Below the pieces are notes generated by a model, which had not been told where the DNA came from, did not search any database, and was given only the letters and a program-made list of their open reading frames with translations. A DNA stretch of 64,000 bases from NCBI GenBank assembly GCA_035281745.1, contig DATEDI010000022.1:124001-188000 (forward strand), in the 5' to 3' direction. The position numbers and the translations under genes are program-made. This DNA is from 66-474 sp035281745. GTDB taxonomy: Bacteria > Pseudomonadota > Gammaproteobacteria > Xanthomonadales > Rhodanobacteraceae. Shown piece after piece: positions 27,471 to 35,850 of the stretch. Numbering within the stretch: the stretch's first letter is position 1; each line of letters begins with the position of its first letter.

Positions 27471-28631
27471 ATGCCGCCATCGAGATTTTCAGGAAGCATC
27501 GACGTTCCGGGCCAACGGCCCGGGCCGCCCGGGCGGCTGCAGACGATTCGGCCGCGGCGCCATGTCAGCGCGCTCGGAAGGCGACGGGTGCGGCGGCTGC
27601 GTTCGCTGCGCGTTCCGCTGCTGATCCTGATGTTGCTGGCGATCGCCACCACGCTGGTGATGGCGCGCTCGCTGTTCATTCCATTGGTGCTTGCCGGATT
27701 CATCGCGCTGGGCCTGAACCCGATCGTGGCGGGGTTGCATCGCATCTACGTGCCTCGCCCGATCGGCAGTTTGCTGGTGATGATTGCGCTGGCCGCCGCG
27801 CTGACGGGCAGTGCGATCGCCCTGAGTGCACCGGCCGCGGCCTGGTTGAAGGATGCGCCGACCGCCATGCGCGATGTCGGCTACAAGGTGAAGCGCCTGA
27901 CGCGGCCCATCACCCGCGTCAGTCATGCCGCGTCGCAATCGCTCGCTGGCATCGGCGTCGGGCCGCAGCCGACAAGCCATGCGCCGCCGCCGGGCGGGTT
28001 TTCCGTGGACAAACTGGTGCAATCGGCGCCGAGCATCGCGGTCGCCGTGCTCACTGTCGCATTGCTGGTGTTCTTCTTCCTGAGTTACGGGCGCAACGTG
28101 GCCGCACATCTCGTGACCGCGATGCCGGGATTCAGTTACAGGCGGCTCGCGCTGGGCCTGATCCGCGGCATCCAGGAGGAGTTTTCGCGATATCTCCTCA
28201 CCGTCACCTTGATCAACATCGCGCTGGGCCTCATCACCGCCGCGATCCTGTGGGCGCTGGACATGCCCGACCCGTTGCTGTGGGGCGGACTGGTGACGCT
28301 GCTCAACTACATGCCTTACGTGGGTGCGGTCACCAACACGCTGCTGCTGCTGGCGGTGGGAATGCTGAACTTCAACGATCCGTTGCACGCGCTGGCACCC
28401 GCGGCGTGTTTCGCAGTTCTGGCGGCGCTGGAGGGCAACGTGATCACGCCCATGATCATGGGCCGGCGCATGCGCCTTTCGCCGCTGGCGATCCTGGTAT
28501 GGCTGCTGATCTGGGGGTGGATGTGGGGCATTCCCGGCGCGCTGCTGGCGGTGCCGATGCTGACGTGCCTCAAACTGATCACGGAGTGGCTGCCGGGCTG
28601 GCAATGGTTTGCGAGGATGGTGGAGCGTTAG
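27471..28631 (+). CDS. AI-2E/PerM-family permease
   Basis: 386 residues with about seven membrane helices in the pattern of the AI-2E transporter family (PF01594): two early helices, a large central hydrophilic segment of about 90 residues, then YLLTVTLINIALGLITAAIL, LLWGGLVTLLNYMPYVGAVT (signature N-Y-x-P-Y-x-G-x) and GNVITPMIMGRRMRLSPL. The start at 27471 has AAGGGGG upstream; ATG 27450 would add seven residues. Substrate unknown: most family members do not export AI-2, so the name is only a family label. Confidence 0.85.
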   Translation: MPPSRFSGSIDVPGQRPGPPGRLQTIRPRRHVSALGRRRVRRLRSLRVPLLILMLLAIATTLVMARSLFIPLVLAGFIALGLNPIVAGLHRIYVPRPIGSLLVMIALAAALTGSAIALSAPAAAWLKDAPTAMRDVGYKVKRLTRPITRVSHAASQSLAGIGVGPQPTSHAPPPGGFSVDKLVQSAPSIAVAVLTVALLVFFFLSYGRNVAAHLVTAMPGFSYRRLALGLIRGIQEEFSRYLLTVTLINIALGLITAAILWALDMPDPLLWGGLVTLLNYMPYVGAVTNTLLLLAVGMLNFNDPLHALAPAACFAVLAALEGNVITPMIMGRRMRLSPLAILVWLLIWGWMWGIPGALLAVPMLTCLKLITEWLPGWQWFARMVER

Positions 28632-28709
28632 GAGAACCTCCGCGGAATCCGCTGCGCTGTTTTGCGCTGGGTCAAGCGCGACTGGCGCGAACGCGGCAAA
28701 CTACGCGGG

Positions 28710-30038
28710 ATGGATACCCAGGCCATGCAAGTCGACGAAGCGCGCATCAATCAGGCGCGCGCGCATGCGGCGCAACATCGCATCGCCGACGCAGAGGCGC
28801 TTTATCGCGACATCCTGAAAACCGCGCCGGATACACCCGAGGCGCTGAACTTCGTGGCGATGTGCGCGTTGTCGCGTGGCGAGTTCGCCTCGGCGGGGCA
28901 GGATTTGGAACACGCCGCCCGCATCAATCCCACCGAACCCGAAATCTGGAAGAACCTCGGCATCGTGCAGCTGGCGCAGCACCATGGCGGCGAGGCGCTG
29001 GATGCCTTCGACCGTGCGCTGGGACTGGAGCCCATGCACTTTGCAGCACGTCTGCATCGGGGCGCGGCGCTGGAACAACTCGGCCGGATCGACGATGCCA
29101 CCGCCGCGTACTTCGGTGCGGTTTCGACGGCGCAGAGCCGTGGCAAGTGGCGCAATGACATGACCACGCCGCCGGGATTGCGCCCGGCCGTGAAACATGC
29201 GATCGCGTTCATCGACGCACAGCGCAAGCGCCTCTTCATGGATCTGTTGCAACCGTTGCGCGACAAATATGGCGCCACATCGCTGACGCGCATCGAGCAG
29301 GGCCTGGAAATCTACCTTGGCGACCGCCCCGCGAACTATCCCGATCCGCGTCAGTACTGCAAATTCTTTTACGTGCCCGGGCTCACCGCGACGCCGTACT
29401 ACCCGCGCGAACGGTTTCCGTGGCACGCCGAGCTGGAGAAGCACACCGACACGATTCGCGAGGAGTTGCGCGGCGTGCTGGATCAACCCATTGGCGTGGA
29501 ACCGTTCCTCGGCACCAACGACAACAGGCTGCTGAAGGAACAGAGTCTGCTCGACGGTACCCGCGGCGATGCGCAGTGGAATTCGTTCTTCTTCCATCGC
29601 CATGGCGAAGTGTTCGAGCAGAACGCACGGCGCTGCCCGCGCACCACCGAAATCCTGGAATCGCTGCCGCTGGTGCACATCCGCGAGCACGCGCCCGAAG
29701 TGTTGTTCTCGATCCTGACCCCCGGTTCGCATATCCTGAAGCACCACGGCATCACCAATTCGCGCCTTGTCACCCACCTGCCGCTGATCATTCCGGAGGA
29801 TTGCGCGATCAGCGTGGGCGGTGTCGAACACGCGTGGCAGGAAGGCCGCTGCGTCACGTTCGACGACACCTTCGAACACGAAGCCTGGAACCGCAGCGAC
29901 AAGGTGCGCGCGGTGATGATCCTGGATGCCTGGCACCCCGATCTCACCGAGGCCGAGCGCGCAGCTGTTGCGTTGCTGGTGGGCGGCATCGGAGATTTCA
30001 ATCAGGCGGCGAAGGTGGCGCCGCCGCCGACGGACTGA
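28710..30038 (+). CDS. TPR-containing aspartyl/asparaginyl beta-hydroxylase
   Basis: 442 residues. Residues 1 to about 120 form three TPR units (ALYRDILKTAPDTPEALNF, EIWKNLGIVQLAQHHGGEAL). The C-terminal 200 residues are the Fe(II)/2-oxoglutarate Asp/Asn hydroxylase fold: SHILKHHGITNSRLVTHLPL contains an iron-binding His and the 2-OG-binding Arg; GVEHAWQEGRCVTFDDTFEH ends with the distal His, and RAVMILDAWHP follows. It would hydroxylate an Asp or Asn side chain of a protein or peptide. TPR plus hydroxylase is a common bacterial architecture; the substrate is unknown. Confidence 0.88.
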   Translation: MDTQAMQVDEARINQARAHAAQHRIADAEALYRDILKTAPDTPEALNFVAMCALSRGEFASAGQDLEHAARINPTEPEIWKNLGIVQLAQHHGGEALDAFDRALGLEPMHFAARLHRGAALEQLGRIDDATAAYFGAVSTAQSRGKWRNDMTTPPGLRPAVKHAIAFIDAQRKRLFMDLLQPLRDKYGATSLTRIEQGLEIYLGDRPANYPDPRQYCKFFYVPGLTATPYYPRERFPWHAELEKHTDTIREELRGVLDQPIGVEPFLGTNDNRLLKEQSLLDGTRGDAQWNSFFFHRHGEVFEQNARRCPRTTEILESLPLVHIREHAPEVLFSILTPGSHILKHHGITNSRLVTHLPLIIPEDCAISVGGVEHAWQEGRCVTFDDTFEHEAWNRSDKVRAVMILDAWHPDLTEAERAAVALLVGGIGDFNQAAKVAPPPTD

Positions 30039-30047
30039 CACACACCG

Positions 30048-30857
30048 TCACGCGATGTTCGGCAGCCAGCCGGAATAAATCGCGATCAGCAATGCCGCGC
30101 CCAGCGCGATGCGGTAAATCGAAAATGGCGTGAAGCGGTGCGAGCGGATGTAGTGCAGCAACCACTTCACCGCAATGAATGCGACGATCAGCGACACCAC
30201 GAAGCCGACGATGAGTGCGCTCCAGTCCTCGTGAGCTGCGCCGCCCCCGTGCAATACCTTCAGCAATTCATAGCCGGTCGCCGCGTACATCGTCGGAATG
30301 CCGACCAGGAACGCGAACTCGGTCGCCGCTGCACGGTTGGACGTGCCGAACAGCATCGCCGCGAAGATCGTGGCGGCCGAGCGCGAGGTGCCGGGGAACA
30401 CGCCGGCGATCATCTGCGCGATGCCCACCAGGATCGCCACCGGCCAAGTCACCTCCTTGCGGTCCGGCATGCGCGCGGCGACCTGTTCCGCGCCGATCAT
30501 CCAGATACCGCCGATGACCAGCGCCCACGCGATCGGCGTCATCGTTTTCGGCAATTCGAAGCCGAGTTTCACCGCGAGCAATCCCAGCACCGCGGTGACC
30601 AAAAACGCCACGATCAACTTCACCAGGTAATCGCGCGTTTCCGCTTCGCGCCAGCGCGTCAGCAGTTGCCAGATGCGTCGCCAGTACACCAGCGTGATCG
30701 CCAGGATCGCGCCGGCCTGGATACCGACGTTGAACAGATCCGAGCGCCTGCCAAGCCAGTGCTCGGCGATCAGCAGATGTCCGGTCGAGGAAATCGGCAG
30801 GAATTCGGTGATGCCCTCGATGATGCCAAGAACGACAACCCGGAAAAAATCGTGCAT
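30048..30857 (-). CDS. uppP: Undecaprenyl-diphosphatase (UppP/BacA)
   Basis: 269 residues, the size of E. coli BacA (273). It dephosphorylates undecaprenyl pyrophosphate to recycle the peptidoglycan carrier in the inner membrane. The motif IIEGITEFLPISSTGHLLIA and the later PGTSRSAATIFAAM contain the catalytic Glu/Ser/Arg pattern. ATG 30857 was chosen over an upstream in-frame start because MHDFFRVVVLGIIEG matches family starts. Convergent with the beta-hydroxylase gene, divergent from the acyltransferase. Confidence 0.96.
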   Translation of the reverse strand: MHDFFRVVVLGIIEGITEFLPISSTGHLLIAEHWLGRRSDLFNVGIQAGAILAITLVYWRRIWQLLTRWREAETRDYLVKLIVAFLVTAVLGLLAVKLGFELPKTMTPIAWALVIGGIWMIGAEQVAARMPDRKEVTWPVAILVGIAQMIAGVFPGTSRSAATIFAAMLFGTSNRAAATEFAFLVGIPTMYAATGYELLKVLHGGGAAHEDWSALIVGFVVSLIVAFIAVKWLLHYIRSHRFTPFSIYRIALGAALLIAIYSGWLPNIA

Positions 30858-31102
30858 GGGCGTTGCGCTGCAAGTCAAAGTTGCGCAAGTGTAAGCGGGC
30901 GAAGGCGTCGCGGCGCAGGCGTTCGTCGTCGCGATTTCCCCGGCGTTCCGATCGGGTTAACGCGCACGCCGGCATCATGCTTCCATCGTTTGTTGTGCGC
31001 TGCCGTCGTCGGCAAGGCGTGTGATCCACGCGACGAAGCGGGCGATGTCGCGATGTCGGCGCGTTTGCGCGTGCCGCCGCTTCCGGAGGAAACCGCTCAA
31101 GG

Positions 31103-32359
31103 ATGATCGGCGAATCGGCCGTCAACTGGACCCGCACCCTCTATCGGCCGCTCCGTCGCGCCGGGCGACGTGCGCTGCGCAAGTCCGCTGCGCGCCCGGC
31201 GCGGATCGCGCGCCAACCCGAACGTTATCCCGCGCTCGACCACGCGCGTTTCGTGTTGATCGCGCTGGTGGTGATCGGACATCTGCTGGAACAACTGGCC
31301 GATTCCGGCCCCGTCGCAGCGGCGCTCTATCGTTGGATCTATCTGTTCCACATGCCGGCGTTCGTGCTGGTTTCCGGCGCGGTCTCGAACACCGACCTGA
31401 CGCGCCGTCGAGCTTTCGCGCTCGCCACTGGCGTATTGCTGCCCTACGTGGTGTTCCAGACACTCTATCCCGCATGGGACGCATGGCTGTCCGGCACCGG
31501 CGACTGGTCGCAAGGCTATCTCACGCCGTACTGGTTGCTGTGGTATCTGCTGAGCCTCGCCTGCTGGCGGCTGTTGTTGCCGCTGTTTGCGCGACTGAAG
31601 TTTGCATTGCCGCTGGCCGTGATCATCGCGCTGGCGGCAGGGGTGGCACCCTGGATCGATTATCCGTTCTCGTTGTCGCGCACGCTGGTGTTCTTCCCAT
31701 TGTTCCTGCTCGGCCACCGCATCGGCGCGCGGCGATTGCAGCAATTGGGCGCGGCGCCGGCGCGCAGGTTCACCGCGGTGCTGATCCTTTTTGCGGCAGC
31801 GGTCGGCGCGTGGTTTCTGCGCGGGCTTGATCCGGAGTGGCTGTATGCGTCGATGGGCTATGCGTCCTTGCAGATCGCGCCGCTTGCGGGCGCGGTCACG
31901 AGACTTGCACTGCTGAGCGCCTCGGCCCTTTGCGCGCTGTCGGTGCTGACGCTGGTGCCGCGCCGCGCGCGGCATGCCGGCTTCGGGCGGCGCAGCCTCA
32001 CCGCTTATCTGGTGCACGGCTTCCTGGTGCTTGGCCTCGTTGCGGCCGGTGCCTTTGCATGGCTGGCGCAAGCGCTTCCGGCATGGGCGGCATTGGTGTC
32101 GTGCGTGGCGGCCGGTGTCGCGATCGCGGCGTCGCTCTCTACCCGATGGGCCGACAGGATTTTTGCGCCGCTGATCCGTCCGATGCCTTGGGTGTTGGCC
32201 GTCGGACAACACCTGGTCGGTAACCATTCCTGGTGGTTGGCGCCGGGCCAGTCATTTCTGTCCGGGCGTGCACCGCCGCGCGATCCGTCCTCGGCAGGTG
32301 GCAGTCAAGCCGTCTCACCCATACGCCCGCGGATGGAACAAAACAAACGTCTGTATTAG
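31103..32359 (+). CDS. Acyltransferase family 3 membrane protein
   Basis: 418 residues with about 10 membrane segments. Family 3 signatures: YPALDHARFVLIALVVIGHL (D-x-x-R, H of the motif), then FHMPAFVLVSGAV, the typical F-x-M-P-x-F-x-x-x-S-G. It belongs with OafA/NodX-type membrane O-acyltransferases that acetylate exopolysaccharide, O-antigen or peptidoglycan. The N-terminal Arg-rich tract (about 40 residues) precedes the domain and is unusual. The C-terminal 40 residues are soluble and Pro/Ser-rich. Substrate unknown. Confidence 0.82.
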   Translation: MIGESAVNWTRTLYRPLRRAGRRALRKSAARPARIARQPERYPALDHARFVLIALVVIGHLLEQLADSGPVAAALYRWIYLFHMPAFVLVSGAVSNTDLTRRRAFALATGVLLPYVVFQTLYPAWDAWLSGTGDWSQGYLTPYWLLWYLLSLACWRLLLPLFARLKFALPLAVIIALAAGVAPWIDYPFSLSRTLVFFPLFLLGHRIGARRLQQLGAAPARRFTAVLILFAAAVGAWFLRGLDPEWLYASMGYASLQIAPLAGAVTRLALLSASALCALSVLTLVPRRARHAGFGRRSLTAYLVHGFLVLGLVAAGAFAWLAQALPAWAALVSCVAAGVAIAASLSTRWADRIFAPLIRPMPWVLAVGQHLVGNHSWWLAPGQSFLSGRAPPRDPSSAGGSQAVSPIRPRMEQNKRLY

Positions 32360-32400
32360 GCTTGGCGCGTCCGCCGTTTGGCACCCCGGAGATTCCCGCC

Positions 32401-34503
32401 ATGTCCCGTCCGCGTCATCTCGCCTGCGCCGTGGCGCTGGCACTCGCCAGTTCTGCCGCGTTCGCGCAAACCGCACCGCCTGCCGCACAGCCATCCGCGC
32501 ACGCGGGCTTGTTCGACAACGTCGTGGTGTTCGGCGACAGCCTGAGCGATAACGGAAACCTGGATTTGTCCTGTATCAGTCTGGGTCAGTGCCCGCAGTT
32601 GCCGTTCCTGATGCGTTTCACCACCAATCCGGGTGAAGTCGCGATCGAGCACATCGCGGAGGACTTCGGAACGCCGCTCACGCCAGCGTTGCTGCAGGGT
32701 ACCGACTTCGCCTTCGGCGGTGCCGGCGTCCTCAACAATTCGCCGGGTACGCCATCGAGCGTACCGCTCCTGCCGACCCAGCTCGGCATGTACCTGCAGG
32801 CGACCGGCAACAAGGCCGATCCGAACACGTTGTATACGGTGTGGGGCGGCGCCAACGACGTGTTCTACGCCGCGACCTCCGGTGCGGCGGCCGCGACCGC
32901 GCAGCAGTTGATCCAGCAGACGATTGCGGCGCAGGTGCAGCAGGCGATCGCCGCCAACGTGATCCCGAATGATCCGGCGGCGATTGCCGCTTTCACGGCG
33001 CAGATCACGCCTGTCGTTACGCAACAAGTGGTGGCGCAGGTGACGGCGGGCGCGGGCGTGTCCTCGCTGATGGACCAGACCCAGATCCAGGCTTACCTGC
33101 AGCAAGCCGCGGCGACCGAACTCGGCATGATCAAGCAACTCGGCGATGCGGGTGCGCGCTACGTGATGGTGTTCAACCTGCCCAACATCGGCCTGACGCC
33201 ATCCGGCATTGCGCAAGGCCCGACGGCCGCCGGGCAGCTCACGGGGCTTTCGCTGGTCTACAACAACGCGCTGAATGCGGGACTTGCAAACGCTGGCGTC
33301 AACATCATCCCTGTGAATACGTTCGCGCTGCTCGACGAGATCATGGCCGATCCGGCCCGCTACGGATTAACCAACGTCACCCAGCCGGCGTGCACCGGCG
33401 GCGATGGCAGTTCATTCGAATGTCTGCCCGCCGGCACGCCGGGGGCCACGGTCACCTATCAGCCGGGCACCGAGAGCACCTATCTCTTTGCCGACGGCGT
33501 GCATCCCACCGCCGCCACGCATGCGCTGCTGGCGCAGTACGCGGAATCGATCATCACCGCGCCGGGCGAGATTTCATTGCTGGGCGAGGTACCGCTGCAG
33601 ATCAACCACAGCCTCAATCGTTCGGTGCAGGGCCAGGCCACCACCAGCCTCGCGAGCGCGCCCGGCAATGGCTTGCGGGTGTGGGCCAACTACGACTACG
33701 CACGCCAGCGCCTCGACGCGCAGGTGAATTCGCCCAAGAGCAGCAACGACGTCAACACGCTCAGCGTCGGCGCGGATATCCATCCCTCCGACGCGCTGAC
33801 CGCGGGCATGGCTTTCACCATCGGCCAGCAGAAGGACGAATTCGCGGGCAACGCCGGCGGCTTCAAGTTGCAGGATCTGCTGGCGACGGGTTACGTGATG
33901 TGGAGCTGGCAGGACGCGTACTTCGGCGCGATCGGCAGCTTCGGGCATCTGGGTTACAGCAACGTGCACCGCAACATCCCGATCGGCCCGACCGTGCGCT
34001 ACGAAGACGGCGACACGTCAGGCTCGCATACGGCGTTCGCGCTGACCGGTGGCTGGTGGCTGGATTTCGGCGCGTGGCGCACGGGGCCCTTCGCCGACAT
34101 CGCGTGGCAGCACATCCACGTGGATGGCTACAACGAAAACGGCAACGACGCCACGGCGATGACGTTCGGCAGGCAGGATCGTCACGCGCTGATAGGCACG
34201 CTGGGTTGGCAGCTCGCCGCGAACCTGCAGGCCGGCGGCGCGACATTGCATCCCTATGCGCGTGTCGCATGGAACCACGACAGCGATGCCGATCCGCGCG
34301 ACGTCCCGGCGGGTCTGGTCGGCATGCCGGGCACGTTCGCGCTGCCGGGCTTCGTACCCGACAGCAACTGGGGCAGCGCGGGCGTGGGCCTTGCCGCCGA
34401 CTTCACGCCCAGCTTTTCGGGCTGGATCGGCTACGACGGCCGCTTTTCCGATTCCAGCCAGCGCGTCGGCAGCGTGAACATCGGCGCCAAGTTCCGTTTC
34501 TGA
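32401..34503 (+). CDS. Autotransporter GDSL-family esterase (EstA-like)
   Basis: 700 residues. Signal peptide (MSRPRHLACAVALALASSAA, cut near AFA-QT). The passenger is a GDSL hydrolase: block I VVVFGDSLSDNGN (nucleophile Ser), block III WGGANDVF, and block V ADGVHPTAATHALL with the catalytic Asp-His. A long Ala/Gln-rich helical insert follows block III (QQLIQQTIAAQVQQA). The C-terminal about 270 residues form a beta-barrel ending GAKFRF, as outer-membrane autotransporters do. It would display the esterase on the cell surface. A strong terminator follows the stop. Confidence 0.92.
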   Translation: MSRPRHLACAVALALASSAAFAQTAPPAAQPSAHAGLFDNVVVFGDSLSDNGNLDLSCISLGQCPQLPFLMRFTTNPGEVAIEHIAEDFGTPLTPALLQGTDFAFGGAGVLNNSPGTPSSVPLLPTQLGMYLQATGNKADPNTLYTVWGGANDVFYAATSGAAAATAQQLIQQTIAAQVQQAIAANVIPNDPAAIAAFTAQITPVVTQQVVAQVTAGAGVSSLMDQTQIQAYLQQAAATELGMIKQLGDAGARYVMVFNLPNIGLTPSGIAQGPTAAGQLTGLSLVYNNALNAGLANAGVNIIPVNTFALLDEIMADPARYGLTNVTQPACTGGDGSSFECLPAGTPGATVTYQPGTESTYLFADGVHPTAATHALLAQYAESIITAPGEISLLGEVPLQINHSLNRSVQGQATTSLASAPGNGLRVWANYDYARQRLDAQVNSPKSSNDVNTLSVGADIHPSDALTAGMAFTIGQQKDEFAGNAGGFKLQDLLATGYVMWSWQDAYFGAIGSFGHLGYSNVHRNIPIGPTVRYEDGDTSGSHTAFALTGGWWLDFGAWRTGPFADIAWQHIHVDGYNENGNDATAMTFGRQDRHALIGTLGWQLAANLQAGGATLHPYARVAWNHDSDADPRDVPAGLVGMPGTFALPGFVPDSNWGSAGVGLAADFTPSFSGWIGYDGRFSDSSQRVGSVNIGAKFRF

Positions 34504-34526
34504 TTCGCGTCGTTGCGTGAAACAAA

Positions 34527-34555
34527 AAAGCCGCGCGTCTCGGACGCGCGGCTTT
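34527..34555. terminator. Bidirectional rho-independent terminator
   Basis: A perfect 13-bp stem (AAAGCCGCGCGTC/GACGCGCGGCTTT) with loop TCG. An A-run precedes it and a T-rich run follows it, so it can terminate both the esterase gene and the convergent lipoprotein gene. Confidence 0.93.
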
Positions 34556-34575
34556 CGTTTGGCTCAGCCGGAAAC

Positions 34576-35433
34576 TCAGTGGTTCTTGGCGAACTTCTTG
34601 TATTCGGTTTCCGCCTGCTTGTGCAGCGACTTGGCTTCGTCGTCGGAAACCTTGTCGGTCTTGCCGCCGCTGATCTGCTGATTCAGCACCAGCACGCCGT
34701 TGTCGTCCCAACCGACTTTCGCAGTCGACGTCGGCGGCGCATCGGGCTTGGGCATCTGTTCCTGCACCACCACCCACGGCAGGGCGTTGCGATAGGCGTA
34801 CTGGGTCTTGGTGAAGCCCTTGTCGGCTTGGTTGACCTGCTCGATGATGAATTCGACGCCGTGGACGTCGCTGAATACCTGCCAGCTGTGCGATTCGCCG
34901 ATCTTGCTGGAAGTGCCGGACTTCACTTTCATGCCGCCGGTCTGGCGCTTGGCGTTCTCGAAATCGGCCAGCATCTTCTCCGCCGGCGTCGGTTCGGCCA
35001 CCAGCGTCAGGTCGACGTTGGCGGGCTGGCCATGGGTCAGCACCGGCTGCTGCAACTTGGTCGAGTAGGTGCGACCGTTGTCCTGCATGGTTGCCTGCAG
35101 GACATACAAGTCGTTGGGGTTGATGGCGGACGACGAAAATGGAATGCGGAATGTCTGCGGAAACGTGGGCGGACTGAAATCCTGCTTGTTGACGGTGACG
35201 CTTGGTTGCTGGGTGACGTCCACCAGCGAAAGCTCGAGTCTGGCCTCGGGCGTGATCGCCGACGGTGGGTTTTGCACCGTGACGGTACCGCTCACCGCGG
35301 TGGCCGCGGACGCTGGCATTCCGGCAGAGGCCGACGCGGCGGCCGATGAACCGCCGCCTGACTCGCTGGAACCGCCGCAACCTGCCAGCAGCAGGGGGGC
35401 AGCCAGCAATGACGCAACAACAAGCTTTCGCAT
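34576..35433 (-). CDS. Lipoprotein of unknown function
   Basis: 285 residues. Signal with lipobox: MRKLVVASLLAAPLLLAGC, Cys at 19 as the lipidation site, then a Gly/Ser/Ala-rich linker (about 40 residues). The rest is soluble and mixed alpha/beta; segments include TVTVQNPPSAITPEARLEL, NPNDLYVLQATMQDNGRTY and LHKQAETEYKKFAKNH at the end. No catalytic motif is seen. Residues 23-95 resemble a Fn3- or carboxypeptidase-regulatory-like region, by inference only. A GAGGAATT Shine-Dalgarno precedes the ATG. It is divergent from the TonB receptor gene across a 417-bp intergenic region. Confidence 0.7.
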   Translation of the reverse strand: MRKLVVASLLAAPLLLAGCGGSSESGGGSSAAASASAGMPASAATAVSGTVTVQNPPSAITPEARLELSLVDVTQQPSVTVNKQDFSPPTFPQTFRIPFSSSAINPNDLYVLQATMQDNGRTYSTKLQQPVLTHGQPANVDLTLVAEPTPAEKMLADFENAKRQTGGMKVKSGTSSKIGESHSWQVFSDVHGVEFIIEQVNQADKGFTKTQYAYRNALPWVVVQEQMPKPDAPPTSTAKVGWDDNGVLVLNQQISGGKTDKVSDDEAKSLHKQAETEYKKFAKNH

Positions 35434-35850
35434 GGGGGGAATTCCTCGTGATGGATCGGCGCGCATCGAGTGCGGTGCGCTGCGGCACACGGCCACGCAT
35501 GGATGCGGGCCAGAACTTTCATATTACCGCGGGCCACCGCGCGACGAAAGACGTCGTGCAAGTGACGTTTACCCCGGGTGGGGGATGCCGTCGTTGGGCA
35601 AGCCGGGTTCCAGCGGCTTCACGGCTAGACGACCCCACCTAAAATTTGACACATTGCCACCTTTCATGATGCTTTCATCAGCGTTGCAACTTCGTAACTT
35701 TGCGGCTAATGTGAACTACGCGTTAACACTCGGCTTTGCTTGAACGGGAATCAAGCGTTTCCTGGATACGAAACTTTCGCCCGCCTTTCCTCGACGCGTA
35801 TGGGAGCGGACGTCAACCAACAGATCACAGCACCACGGGGAGTACTCCTG
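35434..35850. promoter_or_regulatory. 417-bp divergent intergenic region, TonB receptor promoter
   Basis: It separates the lipoprotein gene from the TonB receptor gene. TTGACA at 35646-35651 is a good -35 hexamer toward the receptor, but no convincing -10 stands 17 nt on. The first half is GC-rich and has no ORF on either strand that I would call. I see no known riboswitch or Fur-like motif. The AT-rich part (35640-35720) is where the receptor promoter is expected. Confidence 0.4.
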
